Source: Pirellulaceae bacterium
Lineage (GTDB): Bacteria > Planctomycetota > Planctomycetia > Pirellulales > Pirellulaceae
Length of the DNA stretch: 64,000 nt
Assembly: GCA_016784735.1 (NCBI GenBank)
Contig: JADHUC010000006.1
Coordinates: 1-64,000 of the forward strand
Direction of reading: 5' to 3'
Made by a program: the position numbers and the translations under genes. Positions 36,322-44,160 of the stretch are shown here, in pieces. Position 1 is the first letter of the stretch. Each line of letters starts with the position of its first letter. The notes beneath the pieces were generated by a model. That model was given only the letters and a program-made list of their open reading frames with translations. It searched no databases and was not told the DNA's origin.

Positions 36322-36620
36322 ATCGGAGTACTCCCAGAGAATCGGGGGGCCTTCGCCGGAGGCGAATGACGTACGGCTCGAAGGGTCGATCTGCGCGGCA
36401 ATCTTTCATGGCGATTTGAAAGCAGGGCGGATTGCCGCACTATGTTCCAAATGCCAGAGAGAGGCAGAAGTGTTACAGAGAAGTAACACTTTTGCCCGGC
36501 TGCGGCATTCGGTGATGTACGCTGAACGGTTGACTTTCCTCCCCCTACACAACACGATAATCTCGACGTTTGCACTCCGCAGGACTTCCTGCAGCGTTTC
36601 ACACAAGGAACACAGACCCC
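36322..36620. promoter_or_regulatory. Divergent control region with a perfect inverted repeat
   Basis: This 299-base region serves the giant surface protein gene (minus) and the TPR gene (plus). It contains AAGTGTTAC (36468-36476) and its perfect complement GTAACACTT (36483-36491) six bases apart. Because it lies upstream of both genes, it fits an operator for a dimeric regulator better than a terminator, although a T-run follows it on the plus strand. A TTGACT (36530) is present, but its spacing to GATAAT (36556) is 20 bases, too long for a good promoter. Confidence 0.4.
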
Positions 36621-38447
36621 ATGTCGCCACTTGATTCGGCCGATCCCATCGACTGGGACGAAGAACAAATGCAGACCCTGGATTGCCTCAAGCAACTGCC
36701 GCACTGGGCTTGTGTCGCTTTTGCAGCCCGTTGCGTGCGTCGTGCATGGTATGCGATCCGGAAGCGCAATGCGGGCGCATCAATGCTCCCGCCCCATGCG
36801 ATCGAAAACGCGGTTGCCTTGGCCGAGTACTCGGCGCGCACGGGGCAACCGCGGGTGGGCGCGGACGAGACGGCGAAAGCGGCTTTGATGGCCGGCGGTC
36901 CCGCACAGGACATGCAGCACGTTGCCGGAGCGGCAGCCCAGGCTGCGCTGGCCGTCGCCGAGGGGCCGGAGGGGTCCGAAAAAGGGGCCTTTCTCGCTTT
37001 CACTGAATCCGTCGAGCTTGTCCGTTTGCTCGACGATGTCGAGATGCTCCAGAGTCTGCGTGCGGATTTGGAGTTGCTTCTGGAGAGATGCCGCAAAGAA
37101 AACTGGAACAGCAAGACACCCATCCGCGAGGATCTCTTCCCGCCAGTCGACCAGCCCTTGAAACGGGCTCCACTCGCTCGGAAAAAAACAAACGGGGCGC
37201 TCGACCAATCGAGGCGCGACTCGCTCGATCAGGACGAGGCCGTCACATGGACGATTCGAGAAGATGTTGCCCAATGGCAGCCCGGCGAACTCATGGCTTT
37301 CGTCGGTCCAAGGCTGCCCGTCCTCTGGGCAGCCGTCGGGGCCGTGGTTGTGGCCCCGGTGGCGGCCGGTCTCTTACGCCTCTACGCCGGGCCTGACCTC
37401 GCCGTGCCTGCTATTGGCGGGGTCGTATGCGGGCTGTTGGTATATCGTCTCATCCGAGGAAAGAAGAAACTGGTTGCTTTCGACTGGGGCCAAGAGGCCA
37501 TGGTCGTACGCTCCGGTCTGCGCAAACGCGAGTACCCTTTCCGCGACATCCGTCGAGTGCGGGTGAAGGCTGTCGAGGAGCACCCGGACGATGAAGACGA
37601 GTCGGTGGAGTATTCCGGGCTGTTGGAGATCGAGACCCCCGACCAATCGCTTGCAGTCCTGCACGGCTTGTTTCCCGATCAAGATCCGGCAGAGGCGTGC
37701 GAGTCGCTGGAGAAGATTGCCCAATGGCTGGCCGTTGCGCTCGATCGGCCGTACGAATCGGCTGCGATTGCCACGGATGAGGCCGGGGCCACGGACAAGC
37801 AGCTCGCCGCACAGCAAGTGGCCTTGGGCCAGATGGCCTTGAAGAAGGCCAAGTACGCCGAGCATCTCGGCGATCAGGACAGCGAGCGCTATGTGAGCGA
37901 GGCATTGGCGCATTTCGGAGAAGCGAACCGGTTGGATCCGACGAATATCGACTCGCTGCTCGAAGTCGCCGAACTCTGTTCATCCCGCAGCCACCACTCC
38001 CAGGCAATCGCGGCGTATGGCATGGCCATTGACTCAGCTCCCGAACGCGGCGACGTTTACTGCTCTCGCGCTTTTCTCTATCAACTCGACAACCAGTACG
38101 ATTTGGCCATTACGGACTACAGCGAAGCCATTCGGCTGGATCCGGAGGACAATTCGATTTACCGCAATCGCGGAAACGCCCACGCCGAAGCTGGCTCCTA
38201 CGCGGAGGCAGTCGCAGACTTGACAAAGTGCCTTGAGCTGACCGATGCTCCCGATGACAGCAAGCTTCTCGACGAGATTCGCCTGTCCAACCGTTCTTCG
38301 GTCTACGCTGAACGTGCCGACGCTTATCGCAAGCAAGATGACCTGGAACGTGCGATGGCCGACGTTCGCAAAGCAATCGAACTGGAACCCGCAAACCCGT
38401 ATGCCCAACTCGTGCACGTCGAGGTGCGGAAGGCCGCTGATACGTGA
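36621..38447 (+). CDS. Membrane TPR protein
   Basis: A 608-residue protein. The N-terminal 220 residues are helical and acidic. Two adjacent hydrophobic segments (about residues 230-250 and 255-275: VGAVVVAPVAAGLLRLY; AIGGVVCGLLVYRLI) form a hairpin anchor. A region about 280-385 (LVAFDWGQEAMVVRSGLRKREYPF) looks like a PH-type membrane domain with short strands. Residues 405-603 contain four to five TPRs (AIAAYGMAIDSAPERGDVYC; AITDYSEAIRLDPEDNSIYR). Start at ATG 36621, with AAGGA upstream. It probably scaffolds an envelope complex; divergent from the giant surface protein gene and converging with a sigma factor. Confidence 0.75.
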   Translation: MSPLDSADPIDWDEEQMQTLDCLKQLPHWACVAFAARCVRRAWYAIRKRNAGASMLPPHAIENAVALAEYSARTGQPRVGADETAKAALMAGGPAQDMQHVAGAAAQAALAVAEGPEGSEKGAFLAFTESVELVRLLDDVEMLQSLRADLELLLERCRKENWNSKTPIREDLFPPVDQPLKRAPLARKKTNGALDQSRRDSLDQDEAVTWTIREDVAQWQPGELMAFVGPRLPVLWAAVGAVVVAPVAAGLLRLYAGPDLAVPAIGGVVCGLLVYRLIRGKKKLVAFDWGQEAMVVRSGLRKREYPFRDIRRVRVKAVEEHPDDEDESVEYSGLLEIETPDQSLAVLHGLFPDQDPAEACESLEKIAQWLAVALDRPYESAAIATDEAGATDKQLAAQQVALGQMALKKAKYAEHLGDQDSERYVSEALAHFGEANRLDPTNIDSLLEVAELCSSRSHHSQAIAAYGMAIDSAPERGDVYCSRAFLYQLDNQYDLAITDYSEAIRLDPEDNSIYRNRGNAHAEAGSYAEAVADLTKCLELTDAPDDSKLLDEIRLSNRSSVYAERADAYRKQDDLERAMADVRKAIELEPANPYAQLVHVEVRKAADT

Positions 38448-38457
38448 TTCGCTGCCT

Positions 38458-39072
38458 TCAAATCCAATCGGCGACCACGCCGCTCGCATGTAATCGTTGG
38501 CGCAGGCGGGTCCAGCGGACGCGCACGGCCACGGCATGCATGCCGAGTTCCCGCGCCACCTCACGCGATGTGTAACCCTGCAAACGCAGCTCCAGCATGC
38601 GTTGCTCGATGGGGTCGAGGTTCTGGCAAAGACACTCGAGCTGGTCGTTGAACTGAGCTTCTTCCGCCGGGTCACGAGCGTCGCTGAGCGATGCGAGCAT
38701 CTGCGGCAGATTATTCGAATCGCCGGCCGCGCCGCTGAGCCGTTGCTGCCGTTGGACGCGACGCCAGTGGCGGGCGGTCTTGCGCCGTACCATGGTGATC
38801 GCCAAGGCAACAAGTTGCTCCGGGCTGGACAGGTCATAGTCCTGCGTGCGCAGCGCGATCATCAGGCTGCGGTGTACCGACTGTACCAGGTCCACCGAAT
38901 CAAGATGCGGGCGCAGCGCCCGGCCTAACAGCACGCGGGCCACCACGCGGACTTTCGGCTCGTACTGCTCGACCAATCGCGCGATCGCATCCCGATCACC
39001 TTCCCGGGCCAGGGCCAGGGTTGCCGCGAACTGGTCGGACGAATCGGCCATTTTCGAAAGATCCTGTAACAT
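38458..39072 (-). CDS. ECF-type sigma factor next to a Ser/Thr kinase
   Basis: A 204-residue sigma-70 family protein of the planctomycete kind that sits beside protein kinases (Sig-70_plancto1-like, from memory). Region 2 spans about 10-90 (DRDAIARLVEQYEPKV; DSVDLVQSVHRSLM) and region 4 about 140-200 (LDPIEQRMLELRLQGYTSR; VARELGMHAVAVRVRW). The ATG at 39072 follows AGAAGG. It is divergent from the kinase gene; the coding starts are close together, so both promoters must lie in, or overlap, this short region. It converges with the TPR gene, ten bases apart. Confidence 0.88.
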   Translation of the reverse strand: MLQDLSKMADSSDQFAATLALAREGDRDAIARLVEQYEPKVRVVARVLLGRALRPHLDSVDLVQSVHRSLMIALRTQDYDLSSPEQLVALAITMVRRKTARHWRRVQRQQRLSGAAGDSNNLPQMLASLSDARDPAEEAQFNDQLECLCQNLDPIEQRMLELRLQGYTSREVARELGMHAVAVRVRWTRLRQRLHASGVVADWI

Positions 39073-39143
39073 GTGAGCCTTCTCGTGCCATTATAATGTG
39101 CGACCAAGCGATGTGCCCGGAATTTGTAGCTGGCGTCCAAAGA

Positions 39144-42100
39144 ATGCACGTACCGAGCAAACTCGGCATCGAAGACCAACTGCGCGAAGCGTGCGCGGAA
39201 CTGGAACGACGTTTGCGCGACGGCGATTCATGTTCGGCGCGGGACCTTCTCGGTGCATTCCCCGATCTGGCCGAGCACAAGGATGCTGCCCTGGAACTGA
39301 TCTACACGGAATTCGTCATCCGTCAGGAACTTGGCGAGACTCCGTCGCCCGATCGTTGGCATGACCAGTTTCCCCATTGGCACGATGACCTTCGCCAACT
39401 CTTCCAGGTCCATGAACTGCTCGGCGACACGGCTGAAGATGAAGTGGCCGGAGGCGAGACGCCCGCATTCTTCGAAAGCGACATCCAGCACGTTCCTGCC
39501 GGGCAGCGGATCGGGCAGTACGAAGTGTTGGAGGAACTCGGTCACGGTGGCATGGGGGTGGTTTACAGGGCTTGTCAGAAGGGACTTAACCGGCCTGTCG
39601 CTCTGAAGATGATCGCCTCGCCCCATGCCGGTCCCCGTGAACGGGCCCGCTTTCGCGCCGAAGCCGAGGCGGCCGCCCGTCTGCAACATCCCAACATCGT
39701 GCAGATCTACGAAGTGGGCAACCACGACGGATGCCCGTACTTGGCGATGGAGCTGGTCGACGGCCAGAGCTTAGACGAGCGGCTAACCGAAGGTCCGTTG
39801 TCTCCGGATACGTCCGCCGAGTTGGTGCGAACCTTGGCTCGCGCCGTGCACGCCGCCCACCAACACGGGATCGTGCATCGCGATCTCAAGCCTGCGAATA
39901 TTTTGTTGGCATTGAGCACTCAGCCGTCAGCGATCAGCGAGGGCGAGAAAACCTCTGATTCGAAGCTGAACGCTGAGAGCTTTTCGCTGACAGCTTGTAC
40001 TCCCAAGATCGCCGACTTCGGATTGGCAAAACAATTGCCGATGGTGGACGCCGATCATGACCCACGCGACGCCCTGACTCAAACCGGGGCGGTGCTCGGC
40101 ACTCCCAGTTACATGACGCCGGAGCAGGTCGATGCAAAGGCCGACTTGATTGGGCCGGCAACCGACGTGTACGCACTCGGAGTCATTCTGTACGAGGCGG
40201 TCACCGGCCGTGTACCATTCCGGGCCGACGCACCGCTGGAGACGTTGGAGCAAGTACGATCGCAAGATCCGCTGCCTCCCACACGGCTGGAGCCGAAGTT
40301 GCCGCGTGACCTCGAGACGATTTGCCTCAAGTGTCTGCAGAAGGAGCCCTGGGAGCGATACGCCAGTGCGGCGTTGTTGGCCGACGATCTGGGGCGATTC
40401 CTGGCAGGCGAAGCGATCCATGCCCGGCCGATCGGTCCCACGGAACGGCTGGCTAAGTGGGCACGGCGCCGGCCGGTCATCGCTGCCTTGATCGCAATCG
40501 TCGGCATCGTGGCGGCGCTCGGCTTTGCTGGTGTCACCTGGCAGTGGCAACGTGCCGAGGGTAACGCAGCAGCAGCCGTAACGGCGCAGGCCAAGACCGA
40601 GCTGGCCCTGCAGGCCGAAGAAGCACAACGCGAGCGTGCCGAGCACTTGCTGTACTTCCATGACATCGCCCTGGCGTTTCACGAATACTCGTCCCAGAAC
40701 GTAGCGCGGGCACAGCAGCTTCTGGACGGCACCCAGCCCGAGTTGCGCCACTGGGAATGGCGATACTTGTACCGGCTGTGCAATGACGACCTCTGCACAA
40801 TGACCGGCCACGCGTCGCGCGTGCGCGATGTGTGCTTCAGCCACGACGGTAAACTGGTCGCTTCGTGCAGCGGCATCTGGGGTGTCGATCGGCCGGGAGA
40901 GATCAAGGTCTGGGATGTGAAAAGCGGAGAAGAGGCCTGGACCTTGCACGGCCACGCCAGCTCGATCATGAGCGTCGCTTTCAGTCCCGATGGCAAAGTG
41001 CTCGCCTCGGCTGGCATCAACTGGTGGCTACCGGAACCGGGGCAAGTGAAACTCTGGGACATGGCGACCGGACGGGAAATCCTCACGATCCAGGACACCG
41101 GAAACGTCTACAGCGTGGCCTTCAGTCCGGACGGCAGTATGCTGGGGATCGGCGGTGGCCATGTGTTGCTGTACGATTCCGCTTCTTGGGAACCGATCGA
41201 AGCATTCGGCAGCCATCACCAGGGTGCCTTCAGTATCGCCTTCAGTCCCGACAGCAGCCAGATTGCGTCGGCGGGCACAGACGGCCCCGTGCGAGTGTGG
41301 GACACGACCAGCGGTCGGGAATTGATCGCCATCGAAACGCTTGACGACGCCCGGCACGTCGCCTTCAGCCCGGACGGCGGGCGTTTGGCGGTGGGGACTT
41401 ATGCCGGCGGTGTGCTGATCTGGGACGGGGGCAGCGACAAGGAAATCGCCCGATTTCACAGCCGTTCCGGGGATGTTGCGTCCGTCGAGTTCAGTCCCGA
41501 TGCGCGCTGGCTGGCCGTGACCAGCGCCAATGGCGGCATACAGATATGGGATGCAGCCACGGGGGCGCTGGTACGCGACTTCGCTGGACACACGGGGCGA
41601 GTCTACTCCGCGACGTTCAGCCCGCAGGGCCGGCGGTTGGCCACCGGTGGCTTCGACCGCACCGTCAAGCTGTGGGACCTGACAAGACGGCCGGAACCGC
41701 GCCACGTCAAAGCTCAAGACGCGTTCATCGCCGACATGGCATTCAGTCCGGATGGGAGACGACTGGCCCTGGCCAGCCGGTTGAACACCAACTCCGGGCG
41801 CGGTTCGAACGAGCCGCACTTGCGACTTTGGGATGCCGTTGCTCAGCGGGAGGTGCGAGTTTACCAGGGCCATCAAGGCTGGCTCACCAGCGTCGCCTAC
41901 AGTCCGAGCGGAAATTGGATCGCCACGGGCAGCGAAGACAAGACGGTGAAGGTATGGAACGTCAGCGGCTCCGTCGACAAGAAAATGAAGACATTTGGCT
42001 TCAGGGTTCCGAGAACCCTGTTCACACTGACGGGCCATACGGACACGGTAACGAGCGTGACATTCGGACCGGACGACAGACAGCTCGTTTCCGGCAGCAG

Positions 42101-44078
42101 GGATGAGACGCTGAAGTTCTGGAATGCGACCACCGGAAAATTGGTGCGCACCGAACAAGCGCATGCGGGAGGCGTTACCGCCCTGGCCAGCGCTCGCCAC
42201 GGCCGGCATCTGGTATCGACCGGCGCCGACGGGACCATCAAGCTCTGGGATGTTACGACAGGTGAACGACTGCTGAGCTTTGCCTCTCCATCCGGACCTG
42301 TCAACACGTTGGCTGTGAGCGATGACGGCCAACATCTGGCCACGGCAAGCGACGACACGCTGATCTGCCTCTGGGATCTTCCGGCCGTTTTACAAGGCGA
42401 CGCGCAAACCACGCCGCGCGTTACGATGCGCGGCCACTACGACCCGGTCAGCGAACTCGGATTCAGTCCCGACGGCCGGCGGCTCGTGTCGACCAGTTGG
42501 GATAACACGATCAGGCTGTGGGATGTCTCGAGCGGCCAGGAAGTGATCAGGCTCCGTGGAACGACGGATAGAAATGCAGGCGTACTGTTCAGCCCCGATG
42601 GCCAACGACTGGTGATGTCCGAGGGTGTGTACCTCACGATTTGGGACGCCGAACCGGACCAACCTGCGGCGGACGAGGAGCGGGCCCACGCCGAACGGCT
42701 GCGGGCGTTGGAGTGGCATCAGCGTCAAGCACGCGAAGCCCGATCCGACGAGCAGACATTGGCGGCCGTTTTTCACTTCAGTCAGGCGGTTGCGATCCTG
42801 AAGCGGCTCATTGCGGAGTCTCCGGACGATCCAACTCACCAGCAGAGTCTGGCTCGCGCCCGCACTCGGCTGGCATATCCGCTTTTCCAGCTAGGCCGGA
42901 CCGCTGACAGCATCGAGCAATACCGGCTGGCCATGGAGCACCTCCCGGATGATTCCTCGAATTGCAACGGTCTGGCATGGGTGTTGGCTACTTGCCCGGA
43001 AGCCGACCTGCGCGACCCGGCGCACGCAGCGGAACTGGCTCAAGAGGCCGTCGAACAGAATCGGGACGACAGATACTATCGAAACACTTTGGGAGTGGCC
43101 CTGTACCGCCTGGGAAAATGGAATGACGCCGTCGTCGCTTTGGAAGCAGCGATGGCATTGGCGGACGGTGGCGACAGCTCTGACTGGTTCATCCTGGCCA
43201 TGGCATGTTGGCAGTTGGATGAGCGGCAGCAGGCAGATTACTGGTACACGCGGGCGGTCCGCTGGATGCAGGAAAACACACCAGAGGACGAGCAACTGCT
43301 GCGGTTCCACGCCGAAGCGAAATCGCTGATCAGCCAAACGCCATCCGTCAGCGAGTTTTCCGACGAACCGGTTTGGTCGAGGGTTGTTTCGGGGTACGGT
43401 CATCTGGTCGCTGAGCGGCCCGACGATTCGTCACTATACGACCGGCGAGCTTATGTCCATGCATCGTTGGGCCAATGGCAGGAGTGTGCGGCCGATTTTG
43501 CGAAAGCGCTTGAATTGAAGCCGAAGTTCCTCGAACTGTTGGTCGTCCATGCGGGCTCGCTGCTGATGGCCGGTGACAATGCAGGCTACGAGAAGGCGTG
43601 CGCCGACGCGATTAAACGCCTGGGCGATTTGCCAGGCCACCGCAACCGTTACCTCGCGGCAAAGGTCTGCCTTCTGGCCACGAACGACGCTGCGGAACCG
43701 GCGCACCTTATCTCGTTGGCCGAGCAGGCCGTGGCCGGCGACCGCAAAGCCGAGTACCTGCACCTGCTTGGGCTGGCTTACTGCCGCGCCGGCCGGCACG
43801 ACAAGGCCATCAAGACTCTTCACGAGGCCATCAACGCCGAGCCGACGTGGAAAGGATGCGTCACCAACTGGCTCGTGCTGGCCATGGCCCACCAGCGACT
43901 CGACGACTCCGACGAGGCTCATCAATGGCTTCGCAAGGCCGAAACTTGGGTCGAGACCACGCTCGCCGACCGTCCCTTCACCGCCCGTGGCTACTACCTC
44001 CACCCGCACGACTGGCTGGCATGCCATCTCCTTCTCCGTGAGGCAAAGGCCGTGATTGGCGAAAACGCGCAGCATTGA
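39144..44078 (+). CDS. Transmembrane Ser/Thr protein kinase with WD40 and TPR domains
   Basis: A 1,644-residue receptor-like kinase. Kinase domain about residues 120-400: GHGGMGVVY loop, VALKMI lysine, HRDLKPAN catalytic loop (about 245) and DFGLAK (about 291). Between the last two is an extra segment of about 28 residues encoded by a palindrome-containing insertion. One transmembrane helix about 439-462 (VIAALIAIVGIVAALGFAG), then fourteen WD40 repeats (about 552-1166, each ending IKVWD/VKLWD-like, enough for two seven-bladed propellers) and several TPRs to the C-terminus. The start is uncertain: ATG 39144, 39111 or 39096, none with a strong ribosome site; 39144 leaves room for promoters. 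The divergent sigma factor suggests a kinase-sigma signalling pair. The ligand is unknown. Confidence 0.88.
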   Translation: MHVPSKLGIEDQLREACAELERRLRDGDSCSARDLLGAFPDLAEHKDAALELIYTEFVIRQELGETPSPDRWHDQFPHWHDDLRQLFQVHELLGDTAEDEVAGGETPAFFESDIQHVPAGQRIGQYEVLEELGHGGMGVVYRACQKGLNRPVALKMIASPHAGPRERARFRAEAEAAARLQHPNIVQIYEVGNHDGCPYLAMELVDGQSLDERLTEGPLSPDTSAELVRTLARAVHAAHQHGIVHRDLKPANILLALSTQPSAISEGEKTSDSKLNAESFSLTACTPKIADFGLAKQLPMVDADHDPRDALTQTGAVLGTPSYMTPEQVDAKADLIGPATDVYALGVILYEAVTGRVPFRADAPLETLEQVRSQDPLPPTRLEPKLPRDLETICLKCLQKEPWERYASAALLADDLGRFLAGEAIHARPIGPTERLAKWARRRPVIAALIAIVGIVAALGFAGVTWQWQRAEGNAAAAVTAQAKTELALQAEEAQRERAEHLLYFHDIALAFHEYSSQNVARAQQLLDGTQPELRHWEWRYLYRLCNDDLCTMTGHASRVRDVCFSHDGKLVASCSGIWGVDRPGEIKVWDVKSGEEAWTLHGHASSIMSVAFSPDGKVLASAGINWWLPEPGQVKLWDMATGREILTIQDTGNVYSVAFSPDGSMLGIGGGHVLLYDSASWEPIEAFGSHHQGAFSIAFSPDSSQIASAGTDGPVRVWDTTSGRELIAIETLDDARHVAFSPDGGRLAVGTYAGGVLIWDGGSDKEIARFHSRSGDVASVEFSPDARWLAVTSANGGIQIWDAATGALVRDFAGHTGRVYSATFSPQGRRLATGGFDRTVKLWDLTRRPEPRHVKAQDAFIADMAFSPDGRRLALASRLNTNSGRGSNEPHLRLWDAVAQREVRVYQGHQGWLTSVAYSPSGNWIATGSEDKTVKVWNVSGSVDKKMKTFGFRVPRTLFTLTGHTDTVTSVTFGPDDRQLVSGSRDETLKFWNATTGKLVRTEQAHAGGVTALASARHGRHLVSTGADGTIKLWDVTTGERLLSFASPSGPVNTLAVSDDGQHLATASDDTLICLWDLPAVLQGDAQTTPRVTMRGHYDPVSELGFSPDGRRLVSTSWDNTIRLWDVSSGQEVIRLRGTTDRNAGVLFSPDGQRLVMSEGVYLTIWDAEPDQPAADEERAHAERLRALEWHQRQAREARSDEQTLAAVFHFSQAVAILKRLIAESPDDPTHQQSLARARTRLAYPLFQLGRTADSIEQYRLAMEHLPDDSSNCNGLAWVLATCPEADLRDPAHAAELAQEAVEQNRDDRYYRNTLGVALYRLGKWNDAVVALEAAMALADGGDSSDWFILAMACWQLDERQQADYWYTRAVRWMQENTPEDEQLLRFHAEAKSLISQTPSVSEFSDEPVWSRVVSGYGHLVAERPDDSSLYDRRAYVHASLGQWQECAADFAKALELKPKFLELLVVHAGSLLMAGDNAGYEKACADAIKRLGDLPGHRNRYLAAKVCLLATNDAAEPAHLISLAEQAVAGDRKAEYLHLLGLAYCRAGRHDKAIKTLHEAINAEPTWKGCVTNWLVLAMAHQRLDDSDEAHQWLRKAETWVETTLADRPFTARGYYLHPHDWLACHLLLREAKAVIGENAQH
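39912..39997 (+). repeat. Palindrome-containing in-frame insertion in the kinase domain
   Basis: CAGCCGTCAGCG (39921-39932) pairs 11/12 with the complement around 39985-39996 (CGCTGACAGCTT), and an inner pair (CAGCGATCAGC with GCTGAACGCTG) pairs 10/11. The 86 bases are in frame and encode about 28 residues of Ser/Thr/Glu-rich sequence between the catalytic loop and the DFG motif, where kinases normally have only a few residues. It looks like a short inverted-repeat element that inserted without stopping translation. Confidence 0.55.
42002..42020 (+). repeat. Second in-frame palindrome in the kinase gene
   Basis: CAGGGTTC (42002-42009) and GAACCCTG (42013-42020) are perfect complements around CGA. 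It lies in an unusually long linker between WD40 repeats nine and ten, about a dozen residues longer than the other linkers, suggesting another small in-frame insertion. Confidence 0.4.
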
Positions 44079-44160
44079 GTTTGCCCATCCCCGTTTGCTC
44101 TCCAACAGAGCGAGAGATTCGCGTTCAGACGCCAAAGGCCAAGCAGTAAGCCTGCCGAAG

